A DNA stretch of 64,000 bases from Streptomyces sp. SAT1 (GTDB lineage: Bacteria; Actinomycetota; Actinomycetes; Streptomycetales; Streptomycetaceae): NCBI RefSeq assembly GCF_001654495.1, contig NZ_CP015849.1, positions 7,408,531 through 7,472,530 of the forward strand. The letters run 5' to 3'. The notes under the pieces were generated by a model. The model was given only the letters and a program-made list of their open reading frames with translations, was not told the DNA's origin and searched no databases. Of this stretch, positions 1-8,351 are shown one piece after another. The stretch's first letter is position 1. Every line of letters begins with the position of its first letter. A program made the position numbers and the translations under genes.

Positions 1-1
1 C

Positions 2-244
2 ACGGCCGTCGGCTTCACCTCCGAGCGCAGGCTCACCACGACGCTCGGCGCCGGTCAGGCCTGGATCCGCCTCGCCGAGCCCGCGCTGCGCGCACTGGCC
101 GCACCGCTCGGCGCCGTCACCGTCACGATCGACCCGCTGTTCACGGCCCCGCCCCCGGGCCCGGCCGGCCCGGCGCCGGCCGTCCTGGAAGCGGCACTGA
201 CCGCCCCGGCCCAGCGCGTCGGCCGAGAGGAGAGCAGGCGATGA
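2..244 (+). CDS. C-terminal end of an unidentified protein (5' truncated)
   Basis: An open frame enters from the left edge and stops at TGA 242-244, leaving 80 residues. The codon pattern is typical of real high-GC coding sequence. The visible part has a hydrophobic alternating stretch (LGAVTVTIDPLF) and then a Pro/Ala-rich tail. I do not recognise the family. The stop overlaps the ATG of the next gene (ATGA), so the two are almost certainly co-translated and probably belong to one pathway with the PLP decarboxylase downstream. Confidence 0.6.
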   Translation, partial: TAVGFTSERRLTTTLGAGQAWIRLAEPALRALAAPLGAVTVTIDPLFTAPPPGPAGPAPAVLEAALTAPAQRVGREESRR

Positions 245-1575
245 CCACCGTTCACGAACCCGCCCTCCCCGAGACGCCCGCCGCGCCGCGGGTGTGGCCC
301 GCCTCGACCACCGAGCCCCGCCCCGGCGACCTGGCCGTGGGCGGAGTACCGCTCGCGGAGATCGCCGACCGCTTCGGCACGCCCGTCTACGTCCTCGACG
401 AGGCCGAGGTGCGGCACCGCTGCCGGACCTACCGGGACGCCTTCCCGGACGCCGAAGTCCTCTACGCCGCCAAGGCGTTCCTGTGCCGGGCCATGGTCCG
501 CTGGATGGACGAGGAGGGCCTCGGTCTCGACGTCTGCTCGGCCGGCGAACTGGAGCTCGCGGTCACCGCGGGCTTCCCGCCGGAGCGGATGGTGCTCCAC
601 GGCAACGCCAAGTCCCCCCGGGACCTGGAGACGGCTCTCCGGCTGGGTGTCGGCCGTATCGTCATCGACAGCCCCTCGGAGATCGCCCGGCTGGCCGCCG
701 CCGTGGGCCCGAGCGGCCGCCAGAAGGTCATGGTGCGGGTGGTGCCCGGCATCAGCGCGGGCGGCCACGAGAAGATCCGCACCGGCACGGACGACCAGAA
801 GTTCGGGCTGTCCATCGCGGACGGCTACGCCCAGCACGCCATCGCACGCATCCTCGGCCAGCCCCAGCTCCGCCTCACCGGCCTGCACTGCCATCTGGGC
901 TCGCAGATCACCGGCGTCAAGCCGTATCTCGCGGCCGTACGCCGCATGGTCGGCCTGATGGCCCGCCTGCACGACCAGCACGGCCTGGTCCTGCCCGAAC
1001 TCGACCTCGGCGGCGGCCACGCCATCGCCTACCGGCCCGGCGACGACGCCCTCGACCCGGCGTCGCTGGCACGCAGGGTCCGCACCGAACTCGCCGACGC
1101 GTGCGCCTCGGCCGCACTCCCCGTCCCCCGGCTGGTCATCGAACCGGGGCGGGCGATCGCCGGTCCGGCCGGAATCGCCCTGTACCGCGTCCTGGCCGTG
1201 AAGCACTCGGGCGGGAAGGTGTTCGTGGCCGTGGACGGCGGCATGAGCGACAACCCCCGGCCCGCCCTGTACGGCGTCCGCTACGCACCCCGCCTGACCG
1301 GCCGGAACAGCACGGCGGCCCCGGCGCGGGTCACCGTGGTGGGACGGCACTGCGAGGCCGGCGACATCGTGGCCTGCGACGCCGGACTCCCCGCCGACGT
1401 CCGCCCCGGCGACCTCCTCGCGCTCCCCGCGGCCGGCGCCTACCACCTGTCCATGGCCTCCGGCTACAACCTGGTCGGCCGCCCGCCCGTGGTCGCCGTA
1501 CGCGACGGCCTCGCCCGGCTGCTGGTCCGCCGGGAGTCCATCGAGGACATCCGCAGCCGGGACGTGGGCCTGTGA
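241..1575 (+). CDS. Diaminopimelate decarboxylase-family PLP enzyme (LysA-like)
   Basis: 444 residues, fold-type III PLP decarboxylase of the DapDC/ornithine decarboxylase family, expected to be cytosolic. Visible landmarks are the PLP-binding lysine at about K78 in YAAKAF, the HCHLGSQI strand near 216-223, the glycine-rich phosphate site DLGGGH near 255-260, EPGRAIAG near 300, the active-site Cys in GRHCEAGD and the C-terminal GAYHLSMASGYN loop. The length fits LysA. The ATG is preceded by GAGGAGAG and overlaps the upstream stop. The upstream partner and a downstream SDR suggest an accessory pathway rather than the housekeeping lysine gene, but true LysA activity is also possible. The substrate cannot be read from the sequence. 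Confidence 0.88.
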   Translation: MTTVHEPALPETPAAPRVWPASTTEPRPGDLAVGGVPLAEIADRFGTPVYVLDEAEVRHRCRTYRDAFPDAEVLYAAKAFLCRAMVRWMDEEGLGLDVCSAGELELAVTAGFPPERMVLHGNAKSPRDLETALRLGVGRIVIDSPSEIARLAAAVGPSGRQKVMVRVVPGISAGGHEKIRTGTDDQKFGLSIADGYAQHAIARILGQPQLRLTGLHCHLGSQITGVKPYLAAVRRMVGLMARLHDQHGLVLPELDLGGGHAIAYRPGDDALDPASLARRVRTELADACASAALPVPRLVIEPGRAIAGPAGIALYRVLAVKHSGGKVFVAVDGGMSDNPRPALYGVRYAPRLTGRNSTAAPARVTVVGRHCEAGDIVACDAGLPADVRPGDLLALPAAGAYHLSMASGYNLVGRPPVVAVRDGLARLLVRRESIEDIRSRDVGL

Positions 1576-1899
1576 CCGCGACCGAGGAGCGGCGGCGGCA
1601 CCTGTCACCGCACCGTGCCCGGCACGTACGCCACCGTGGAAGCGGCCCCCGCCCGCCGGGCCGGAACCGGGGCGGCGGGACCGGCCCGGCGAGCACGGGG
1701 GCCGGGACGGTCGGGCACGGACCGACGTCCCCGCCCGCGCGCTCAGGGTCCGCCGAGCCGGGGCAGCGGGGCGGGACGTGTACGCGCGAGCCGCCCGGGT
1801 ACCCGTCGCCACTGACGCGTCCCAGCGACGCCGGGCGTGCCCACCACCCACGGCACGTCCCGTCCCCCCACCGCGTACGGTCCGGAGCGAGGGCCCCAC
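1576..1899 (+). other. Gene-free spacer, 324 bp
   Basis: Very GC-rich sequence between the decarboxylase and the SDR gene. Open frames here are shadows without a ribosome site. An in-frame ATG at 1837 could extend the next gene upstream by 21 residues, but it lacks a ribosome site and the extension is low complexity. I see no convincing hairpin or promoter. Confidence 0.5.
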
Positions 1900-2844
1900 A
1901 TGCACCTCACCCCAGAGCCGCGGTCCGGCACCGCGGCAGCTCACGTCCCGCCCCTGCGGGGCCGCGTCGCCGTCGTCACCGGAGCGGCCCGCGGCATCGG
2001 CGCGGCCCTGACCCGGCACCTGTCCGCAGCCGGGATGCACATGGCCCTGCTCGGCCGCGAGGCGCAGTCCCTGCGCGTCGCCGCGGCCTCGCTCGGCACC
2101 CCGAGCCTGTGCGTCGAGTGCGACGTCACCGAGCCGGAGGCGCTCGACGAGGCCGCGCGGCAGGTGGCGGACCGGCTCGGAGCCGCGTCCGTGGTCGTCG
2201 CCAACGCGGGCGTCGCGGCCGGCGGCCCCTTCCGGCTGACCGACGCCGGACTGTGGAGGCGCGTCATCGACGTCAACCTCACCGGCTCCGCCAACACCGC
2301 GCGAGCCTTCCTGCCGCAGCTCGCCCGCACGCACGGCTACTTCCTCCAGATCGCCTCCACCGCCGCGTTCGGCTCGGCCCCCATGATGAGCGCGTACTGC
2401 GCCTCCAAGGCGGGCGCCGAGTCCTTCGCGCAGGCCCTGCGCGGCGAGGCCGAACCCGACGGGATCGCGGTCGGCATCGCCTACCTGCACTGGACCGGCA
2501 CCGACATGCTCACCGGCATCGACGACCACCCGGTACTGCGCGCCCTGCGTTCCCACCAGCCGCGGTTCGCCCGCCGCGTGCACACGCCCGAGCAGGTCGC
2601 CGCCTGGCTCACCGCCGGTGTCGCACACCGCGCCGCCCGTGTCTACGCACCCCCCTGGCTGCGCTGGTGCCAGCCGCTGCGCCCCCTGTTCCCCGCCCTC
2701 GTCTCCCATGTCGCCCGCCGGGAGATGAGGCGCACACCCGCCGCCGACCTCGCGGACGCCACCGGAGTCATGGGCGCGGGCGGAAACGCCGACTGGGAGG
2801 CGTACACGTCCGCCGGGCGCGGCCGGTCCACGCGGTCGCGGTGA
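1900..2844 (+). CDS. SDR-family NAD(P)-dependent oxidoreductase
   Basis: 314 residues from the ATG at 1900, chosen because GCGAGGG precedes it and the conserved Rossmann strand begins soon after. Classical short-chain dehydrogenase features: the cofactor motif TGAARGIG, NAG in the fourth strand, and the catalytic YCASK pair after a serine-bearing strand (IASTAAFG). A C-terminal extension of about 60 residues (positions 255-314) is rich in Arg and Pro and goes beyond the usual 250-residue core. This resembles SDRs with a membrane-associating tail (PPWLRWCQPLRPLFPALV). The substrate is unknown. It may follow the decarboxylase operon, but a 324-bp gap separates them. Confidence 0.85.
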   Translation: MHLTPEPRSGTAAAHVPPLRGRVAVVTGAARGIGAALTRHLSAAGMHMALLGREAQSLRVAAASLGTPSLCVECDVTEPEALDEAARQVADRLGAASVVVANAGVAAGGPFRLTDAGLWRRVIDVNLTGSANTARAFLPQLARTHGYFLQIASTAAFGSAPMMSAYCASKAGAESFAQALRGEAEPDGIAVGIAYLHWTGTDMLTGIDDHPVLRALRSHQPRFARRVHTPEQVAAWLTAGVAHRAARVYAPPWLRWCQPLRPLFPALVSHVARREMRRTPAADLADATGVMGAGGNADWEAYTSAGRGRSTRSR

Positions 2845-2876
2845 GCGGGACGCCGCAGCAAAGGTGTGTGTGTCCG

Positions 2877-3749
2877 TCAGGGTGTGCCGGGGTGCCGGCC
2901 GTCCGCCGGTCCGCCGTGAGCCGTCCGGGCGGGGTCCGCGGGGGAGAGCGCGGCGAGTAGCCGGAGCCTCTCGTCGCTCTCGCCGCCCTTGTCCGGGTAG
3001 TAGACGACGAGGATGACATCGTCGACGGGGAACTTGTCGCGGTGCAGGCGCAGTTCACCGACGACGGGGTGGTGGACCGTGGCCGTGCCTCCGTCGAGGG
3101 CGCGGACGTCGTGGCGGGCCCACAGGACGCGGAACCGCTGGCTGGACAGTGCCAGCTCCCCGACCAGCTCGACGAACCGGGGGTTGTCCGTGTCGTCGCC
3201 GACGGTGACGCGGAGGGCGGCGACGGCATCGGCGGTCGCTCGCGTCCAGTCCTGCTGGAACGCCCGCTCCTCGGGATCGAGAAGAAGAGAACGAAGCCGG
3301 TTCTCGCCGGGCCGCAGACGGGGGGAGAGCGCGATGGCCATGGCATTGGAGGCCAGCACGTCGAACGCGCGCCCTTCGACGAACGCGGGCACCTGGAGGT
3401 GGGCGAGCAGCTCGTGCACCCGCGCCGGTACGTGTTCGGGACGCCTGCGGCGCGGCGCCCTGGGACGCGCCGTCGCGAGGCCGAGGAGACAGGTCCGTTC
3501 GACGGCATCGAGCCGCAGGACACGCGCGAGCGATTCCAGGACCTGCGGCGAGGGGTTCCTGTCGCGTCCCCGTTCCAGACGCAGGTAGTAGTCGGGGCTG
3601 ATCCCGGCGAGCAGGGCGACCTCCTCACGCCGCAGGCCCGGGACGCGGCGGTTGCCCCCGGGCGGGAGCCCCGCCTGGGCCGGGGAGACCAGCTCACGCC
3701 GGGCGCGGAGATAACTGCCGAGCCGGTTGCCGGATTCCTCGTCCTTCAT
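2877..3749 (-). CDS. XRE-family regulator with MmyB-like ligand domain
   Basis: 290 residues on the minus strand. The N-terminal part (about 25-85) carries a helix-turn-helix of the type RREEVALLAGISPDYYLRLE. The rest matches the MmyB-like, PAS-related ligand domain commonly fused to this HTH in actinomycetes. I chose the ATG at 3749 because GAAGGG lies seven bases upstream. An ATG at 3764 is also in frame but lacks a ribosome site. It is divergent from the SDR at 4002 with a repeat-bearing spacer between them. Such regulators usually repress the adjacent oxidoreductase gene, so local control of that SDR is likely (inference). Confidence 0.85.
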   Translation of the reverse strand: MKDEESGNRLGSYLRARRELVSPAQAGLPPGGNRRVPGLRREEVALLAGISPDYYLRLERGRDRNPSPQVLESLARVLRLDAVERTCLLGLATARPRAPRRRRPEHVPARVHELLAHLQVPAFVEGRAFDVLASNAMAIALSPRLRPGENRLRSLLLDPEERAFQQDWTRATADAVAALRVTVGDDTDNPRFVELVGELALSSQRFRVLWARHDVRALDGGTATVHHPVVGELRLHRDKFPVDDVILVVYYPDKGGESDERLRLLAALSPADPARTAHGGPADGRHPGTP

Positions 3750-3864
3750 ACCGACACCCTTCATACCGACACCGTAATGCGGAACGCGTGGCGCAGCGGG
3801 GGCCCTGACAGGACCAGGGAAGAAGGGAGCCCTGCCACGACCCGCGCATGCCGTCGAGACTGCG

Positions 3865-3926
3865 GGAAGCACCGGTGTCGTCTCGTACCGGAAGCGCCGG
3901 TGCTGTCTCGTACCGGAAGCACCGGT
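3865..3926. repeat. 25-bp tandem repeat with inverted half-sites, possible operator
   Basis: Two full 25-bp units (3865-3889 and 3890-3914) plus a partial third begin with GGAAGCRCCGG and continue to CTCGTACC. Across each junction lies the inverted repeat ACCGG-N5-CCGGT, at 3887-3901 and 3912-3926. The spacer lies between the divergent XRE regulator and the SDR gene, so these are good candidate binding sites for the regulator. Function is inferred. Confidence 0.6.
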
Positions 3927-4001
3927 TCGAGGCGGACAGCGAACACCACCGTCCGCGCCGCGGCACCGGACACCGGCGGCGCCTTCCGAAGGGAAGACCC
4001 A

Positions 4002-4763
4002 GTGGATCTCTCCGACCGCACCGTTCTCGTCGTCGGCGGAACCTCCGGCATCGGGCGCGAGCTCGCCCGGCGGTTCGCCGCGGCGGGCAGCACCGTGGCC
4101 GTCGGCGGCCGCGACCCGCGGGCCCTCGCCGGACTCGCCGATGAAGGCTTCGGCACGATCCGCGTCGACGTCACCGACGGCGCCTCCGTCGCATCCGCCC
4201 GTGACACCGTGCTCGCCCGTCACCCCGAGCTGGACACGGTGGTGACGATGGCGGGCGTCATGCTCCTGGAGGACCTGCGCGATCCCGCGCACTTCGAGAC
4301 GGCGGCGACGACGATCGAGACCAACCTGCTCGGCACCATCCGGGTCATCGACGCCTTCACCCCGCACCTGGTACGGCGCGGCTCCGGCACCTTCGTCACC
4401 GTCACCTCCGGCATCGCCTTCCTCCCCTTCCCGCCCATGCCCAGCTACGCCGCCTCCAAGGCCGCGGTGCACGCCTACTCCGAGGCACTGCGCGCACAGC
4501 TCGACGGCACCGGCGTCGGCGTCGTCGAACTCGTCCCCCCGGCCGTCGCCACAGCGGGCCAGGAGAAGGTGAACCCGCACGCCCTGCCCCTGGACGGCTT
4601 CGCCACCGAGGCCATGCGCCTGCTCGCACAGGACCCCACCCCGCACGAGATCCTCGTGCAGGGCGCCCTCGCGCACCGCTGGGCCGAGCGCGACGGCACC
4701 TACGACGACCTCGTCGCACGGCGCTCCCAGGCGCTGACCATGCTGCCCGGCCGCCGCGGCTGA
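4002..4763 (+). CDS. SDR-family oxidoreductase
   Basis: 253 residues from GTG 4002, preceded by GAAGGGAAG at a good distance. Rossmann motif GGTSGIG near residue 14, MAGV in the fourth strand, catalytic serine strand VTSGIAF and the YAASK pair. It belongs to the classical SDR group resembling DltE-type or uncharacterised oxidoreductases. The position opposite the XRE regulator, with repeats between, suggests regulated expression in response to a small molecule. The gene ends 41 bp before the end of the convergent TetR gene. The substrate is unknown. Confidence 0.87.
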   Translation: MDLSDRTVLVVGGTSGIGRELARRFAAAGSTVAVGGRDPRALAGLADEGFGTIRVDVTDGASVASARDTVLARHPELDTVVTMAGVMLLEDLRDPAHFETAATTIETNLLGTIRVIDAFTPHLVRRGSGTFVTVTSGIAFLPFPPMPSYAASKAAVHAYSEALRAQLDGTGVGVVELVPPAVATAGQEKVNPHALPLDGFATEAMRLLAQDPTPHEILVQGALAHRWAERDGTYDDLVARRSQALTMLPGRRG

Positions 4764-4804
4764 CCCCGTCGCCCCGATCGGGCGGCCTCCGTGACAGAGG
4801 CGCC

Positions 4805-5428
4805 TCAGGCCGCCCCGTCCCGCCCGGCATGCGCGGGCCCGGACCCACCGGCCGGTCCGGACCCGTCGGCCGGACCGAGGACCGCTGCCACGAGCCGGCG
4901 CGCGTACGCGGTGTCGAGCCCGTCCGGGCGGAAGAGGATGCGGTACATCAGAGGGGCGACGACATGGTCGACGACCGTCTCGACGCCGGGTGTCTCCTCC
5001 CCGCGTTCCGCCGCCCGGCCGAGGACGACTCCGATCTGCTCGGCGGCGTAGGCGGAGCACTGGCCGGCGTTGCCGCCGTCCGGGTCGCCGAGCAGGGCGT
5101 CGCGGACGTAGGCGCGGCCGGCCGGTGAGGACATCTCGTCCAGGAACTGCTCGGCCCAGACGGTCAGGTCGGACGACAGGGTGCCGTGGTCCCCGGGCGC
5201 GGTCTCGGGCCGCAGACGCTCGACCGCCACGTCCGACAGCAGTTCCTGGAGGTCCCCCCAGCGGCGGTAGACCGTCGAGGGCGTCACGCCCGCGCGCTGG
5301 GCGATCATCGGCACCGTCAGGGCGTCGCGGCCCACCTCGGAGGCGAGTTCGCGCACAGCGGCGTGCACCGATGCCTGGACCCGGGCGCTGCGCCCGCCGG
5401 GCCGTACCATCTGCCTGCTCATACGCAC
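4805..5428 (-). CDS. TetR-family transcriptional regulator
   Basis: 207 residues. The N-terminal HTH (about 25-70) has the typical IAQRAGVTPSTVYRRWGD recognition region. The C-terminal ligand/dimer domain resembles the TetR_C type with LxxWAEQFLDEM. The frame opens with GTG 5428 just after the stop of the amidase gene (5433). An ATG at 5422 is an alternative start. It is the last gene of the AtzG-amidase transcript. It may bind the palindrome at 7222-7264 in the promoter of that operon, which would make it an autoregulated local repressor (inference). Confidence 0.87.
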   Translation of the reverse strand: MRMSRQMVRPGGRSARVQASVHAAVRELASEVGRDALTVPMIAQRAGVTPSTVYRRWGDLQELLSDVAVERLRPETAPGDHGTLSSDLTVWAEQFLDEMSSPAGRAYVRDALLGDPDGGNAGQCSAYAAEQIGVVLGRAAERGEETPGVETVVDHVVAPLMYRILFRPDGLDTAYARRLVAAVLGPADGSGPAGGSGPAHAGRDGAA

Positions 5429-5432
5429 CAGC

Positions 5433-6881
5433 TTAAAGCGACATCATTGCGTCTGGCGGCGTCCGGCGAGCCGCGCGGCCCGGTGCGGGAGCGCGGGCGG
5501 GCCGGGTCTGCTCGTAGGCGTGGCCGACCCGCAGGAGGACGTCCTCCTCGAACGGCCGCCCGAGAAGCTGCATGCCGACGGGCAACCCCGCCGCGTCCTG
5601 GCCGACCGGTACGGACAGGGACGGCATGCCGGTGATGTTGGCGGGCGAGGACAGGCGTACATAGGCGTCGGAGACGCTCTCGACCGTGCCGTCGGCCCAG
5701 GTGACGGTCTCCTCGCCGGCCCTGACGGCGGTCATCGGGACGGTGGGGGCGGCGATCAGGTCGACGTCCCGGAACAGACGGGCCCACTCCTGTCGCATGA
5801 GGGTGCGGGAACGCTGTGCGCGCAGATAGTCCCCGGCGGTCATCAGTTCGCCCGCCTCGAGAAGGATGCGGACATCGGGCTGGTAGAGCTCGGGAGCGGT
5901 GCGCAGGGTGTCCTCGTGGTACGCGGTGGCCTCGGGCACCATCAGGCCCCACTGGGTGGCCTGCATGTAGCGCGTCATGGGGATCTCCACCTCGACGAGA
6001 CGTGCCCCGAGGGCCTGGAGCCGGTCGACGGCAAGCCGGACGGCGGCCTCGGTCTCGGGACCGACATGGTCGAAGTAGTAGGTGCGCGGCACACCGACGC
6101 GCAGACCGGCCAGGTCCGTCCCCGCGTCCGGCCGGTAGTCCGTGGCCTGTGCCTGTGCCTGTGCCCGTGCGGGAACGGAGGCGGGATCGCGGGCATCGTG
6201 CGCGGTCAGCGCGGCCAGGACCAGGGCCGCGTCCCCGGCGGTGCGGGTGATCGGGCCGACATGGTCCAGCGACCAGGACAGGGACGTGACGCCGCGGCGG
6301 GGCAGGAGCCCGTACGTCGGCTTGAGGCCGACCACTCCGTTGAGCGCGGCGGGCACCCTGATGGAACCGCCGGTGTCGGTGCCCAGCGCGAAGGTCGCCG
6401 TTCCGGCGGCGACGGCCACGGCGGACCCGCCGCTGGAGCCGCCCGCGATCCGGCCCTGGTCCCAGGCGTTGCGGGTCTGCGGGGTGGTCAGGCCGTAGGC
6501 GAACTCGTGCGTGTGTGTCTTGCCCAGCAGGACCGCACCGGCTTCCGCCAGGCGCGCCGCGACCGTGCTGTCGGCCTGCGCGCGGTGGCCCGCGCGGACC
6601 CGGGAACTGGCCGTCGTCGCCACGCCCGCGACATCGATCAGGTCTTTGACGCCCATGGGGATGCCGTGCAGCGGCCCGCGGTGGCGGCCTGCCGCGATCT
6701 CGCGTTCGGCCGCGCGTGCGCTCGCGCGGGCGCGCTCGGCGGTGACGGTGACATAGGCCCCGAGGTGCGGCTCCCGCTGCGCGATGCGGTCCAGGACGGA
6801 GTCCGTCAGCTCGACGGGGGACAGCTGCCGGGACCTGATCGCGGCGGCGGCAGCCGTCAGGGAGAGTTCATACGGCTGCAT
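5433..6881 (-). CDS. Amidase signature enzyme, AtzE/GatA-like
   Basis: 482 residues, amidase signature family. Visible are the catalytic lysine in GVKDLIDV, the Gly/Ser-rich signature GGSSGGSAVAVA with the cis-Ser, and the nucleophile strand DTGGSIRVPA. The full length matches GatA/AtzE-type amidohydrolases that use a Ser-cisSer-Lys triad. The start ATG 6881 overlaps the end of a small upstream gene of the AtzG type. That pairing is known for 1-carboxybiuret hydrolase and related amidases, so an amide or ureido compound rather than Glu-tRNA is the likely substrate. A short (AlaGln)n run near the middle is encoded by a GT-rich repeat around 6140-6170 and is probably a surface loop. Confidence 0.87.
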   Translation of the reverse strand: MQPYELSLTAAAAAIRSRQLSPVELTDSVLDRIAQREPHLGAYVTVTAERARASARAAEREIAAGRHRGPLHGIPMGVKDLIDVAGVATTASSRVRAGHRAQADSTVAARLAEAGAVLLGKTHTHEFAYGLTTPQTRNAWDQGRIAGGSSGGSAVAVAAGTATFALGTDTGGSIRVPAALNGVVGLKPTYGLLPRRGVTSLSWSLDHVGPITRTAGDAALVLAALTAHDARDPASVPARAQAQAQATDYRPDAGTDLAGLRVGVPRTYYFDHVGPETEAAVRLAVDRLQALGARLVEVEIPMTRYMQATQWGLMVPEATAYHEDTLRTAPELYQPDVRILLEAGELMTAGDYLRAQRSRTLMRQEWARLFRDVDLIAAPTVPMTAVRAGEETVTWADGTVESVSDAYVRLSSPANITGMPSLSVPVGQDAAGLPVGMQLLGRPFEEDVLLRVGHAYEQTRPARAPAPGRAARRTPPDAMMSL

Positions 6882-7077
6882 CGTGCGCCTCCTGCGCCGC
6901 TCGGTAGGCGGGGGCGGGCGGGGTGTCGCCGAAGTCCAGCTCGCGCAGGACCGCGACGACGGAGTGGATGTGGCTCGCGGTGGCCGCGACCGCGCCGTGG
7001 CGGTCGGCCGGCAGCGGGAGCCCGCCGCGGGCGGCCCAGCGGGCCGCTTCGGACGGGGTGATGTCTCCGAAGGGCAT
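6868..7077 (-). CDS. AtzG-like small amidase partner (DUF4089 type)
   Basis: 69 residues. The start ATG 7077 has a strong GAGGAG site. The frame overlaps the amidase start by 14 bp, which indicates coupled translation. The pattern LPLPADRHGAVAATASHIHSVV, broken here by residue spacing into LPLPA, a helix of small residues, and an ending with PAPAYRA, matches the short helical AtzG-like proteins (LPLP..R..V..N...I, then PAP.F) that bind AtzE amidases. The role is structural: a GatC-like subunit that stabilises the amidase. Recognition rests on the pattern and on gene context, not on a search. Confidence 0.7.
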   Translation of the reverse strand: MPFGDITPSEAARWAARGGLPLPADRHGAVAATASHIHSVVAVLRELDFGDTPPAPAYRAAQEAHDAAV

Positions 7078-7221
7078 GGATCTCCTCTGCTTGGACTGAA
7101 GGATGCTCGGGCTGAAGGTCGCTCTGGGCTGAAGGTCGCTCGGAATGAAGTCCGTGTGGGCTGCGGCCTTCGCGCCGGAGCGGAGCGGCGAAGCGCGCAC
7201 TCCGACACCAAAAGCGAAATC

Positions 7222-7264
7222 TTTGCGTTAGCCCACCGTAGGCGCTACCGTGACCTAACGCAAA
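7222..7264. promoter_or_regulatory. Symmetrical divergent promoter/operator
   Basis: Perfect 10-bp inverted repeat TTTGCGTTAG (7222-7231) and CTAACGCAAA (7255-7264). On the plus strand TTGCGT is followed 17 bp later by TACCGT. On the minus strand TTGCGT is followed 17 bp later by TACGGT. Both fit -35/-10 spacing, so one short segment may hold overlapping promoters for the hydrolase (right) and the AtzG-amidase-TetR operon (left), with the -35 boxes inside the operator arms. A bound TetR dimer would shut off both. The geometry is seen; the function is inferred. Confidence 0.6.
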
Positions 7265-7356
7265 CCCATAGCTTTAAGAGCAGGACTTCCGTGCGCCGAA
7301 GGCCGGCGGGAGGGAAGCCCGGCCCGCCCGCGCACCGGCGACTTGCCTGCCGTGAC

Positions 7357-7425
7357 GAGAACCGGACCAAGAACCGGACCAAGAACCGGACAAGAACCGG
7401 ACAAGAACCGGACGAGAACCGAAGG
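7357..7425 (+). repeat. Six tandem 11-12 bp repeats in the mRNA leader
   Basis: Six units of (A/G)AGAACCGGAC(C), of lengths 12, 12, 11, 11, 11 and 12, run directly into the GAAGGA ribosome site of the hydrolase gene at 7437. The last unit has changed (ACCGG to ACCGA) to give GAAGGA. Possible slippage-variable leader or protein-binding array. Confidence 0.75.
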
Positions 7426-7436
7426 ACAGAGCGACC

Positions 7437-8351
7437 ATGAGCACCGCACCGGCCGACCGACCGGCCCCCGCCCCTTCCTGGACCCTGGGTGACGTCACCG
7501 TCCACCGCGTCGACGAGATCCCGCTGCCGCCCGCCACCGGTGCCTGGCTGCTGCCCGGCGCCACCCCGGATCTCGTCACCGCCGAGGACTGGCTGCGCCC
7601 GCACTTCGCCGACGCCGAAGGGACCCTCCGCCTCGACAGCCACAGCTTCGCGTTCACCCTCGGCGGCCTGCGGGTCCTGGTCGACACCGGCATCGGCAAC
7701 GGCAAGGAACGGGCCAACCCCGCCTGGCACGACCTGGACACGGACTACCTCCGGGCCCTCACCGCCGCCGGATTCCCTCCGGACTCGGTCGACCTGGTGA
7801 TCCTCACCCACCTGCACGCCGACCACGTCGGCTGGAACACACGGGAGGCGGACGGCGAGTGGACTCCGACCTTCCCGCGCGCCCGGTACCTGACCTCCCG
7901 CACCGAACGGGAGTTCTGGGCCGGGTACGACATGGAGGAGGCGCGCGCGCAGATGTTCCGCGACTCGGTGCTCCCGGTGGAGGAGGCGGGACTGCTCGAC
8001 CTCGTCGACATCCCGGCCGAGGGCGTCGACGTCGTCCCGGGTCTGCGCCTGCTGCCCACCCCCGGCCACACCCCCGGCCATATCGCCGTCGAGCTGACCG
8101 GCCGCGACCGGACGGCGCTGATCACCGGCGACTGCGTCCACCACCCGGTGCAGTTCGCCCACCCCGGCATCGGCGCCTGCGTCGACATCGACCCGCGGCG
8201 GTCCGAGACCACGCGCCGCGCACTGCTCGCCTCGCTGGCCGGGACCGACACACTCGTACTGGGCACGCATTTCGCATCGCCCACCGCCGGCCGTGTCGTC
8301 CTCCGTGAGGGCGGATACCGGCTCTCGCCCGTGCCCGCGGACGGGCCCTGA
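7437..8351 (+). CDS. MBL-fold metallohydrolase
   Basis: 304 residues, metallo-beta-lactamase fold. The zinc signature HLHADH is present near residue 122 (THLHADHVGWNT). A second metal His lies in TPGHTPGH, the bridging Asp in ITGDCVHHP and the last His near GTHFASPT. This is the AHL-lactonase/glyoxalase II-like subgroup with a TGIGNGKER loop. The start ATG follows GAAGGA. It is transcribed divergently from the amidase operon through the shared palindrome at 7222-7264, so it may act in the same catabolic step, for example lactone or ester opening beside amide hydrolysis (inference). Confidence 0.87.
   Translation: MSTAPADRPAPAPSWTLGDVTVHRVDEIPLPPATGAWLLPGATPDLVTAEDWLRPHFADAEGTLRLDSHSFAFTLGGLRVLVDTGIGNGKERANPAWHDLDTDYLRALTAAGFPPDSVDLVILTHLHADHVGWNTREADGEWTPTFPRARYLTSRTEREFWAGYDMEEARAQMFRDSVLPVEEAGLLDLVDIPAEGVDVVPGLRLLPTPGHTPGHIAVELTGRDRTALITGDCVHHPVQFAHPGIGACVDIDPRRSETTRRALLASLAGTDTLVLGTHFASPTAGRVVLREGGYRLSPVPADGP

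Noticed and set aside
55..2709. An 884-codon open frame on the minus strand antisense to the decarboxylase and SDR genes
   Set aside because: High-GC sequence leaves long stop-free antisense frames. The translation is Gly/Ala/Arg-rich, shows no family motif, and the plus strand carries clear catalytic motifs.
7357..7425. Short regular repeats considered as a CRISPR array
   Set aside because: Units are 11-12 bp with no spacers and lie directly at a ribosome site; no cas genes are present.
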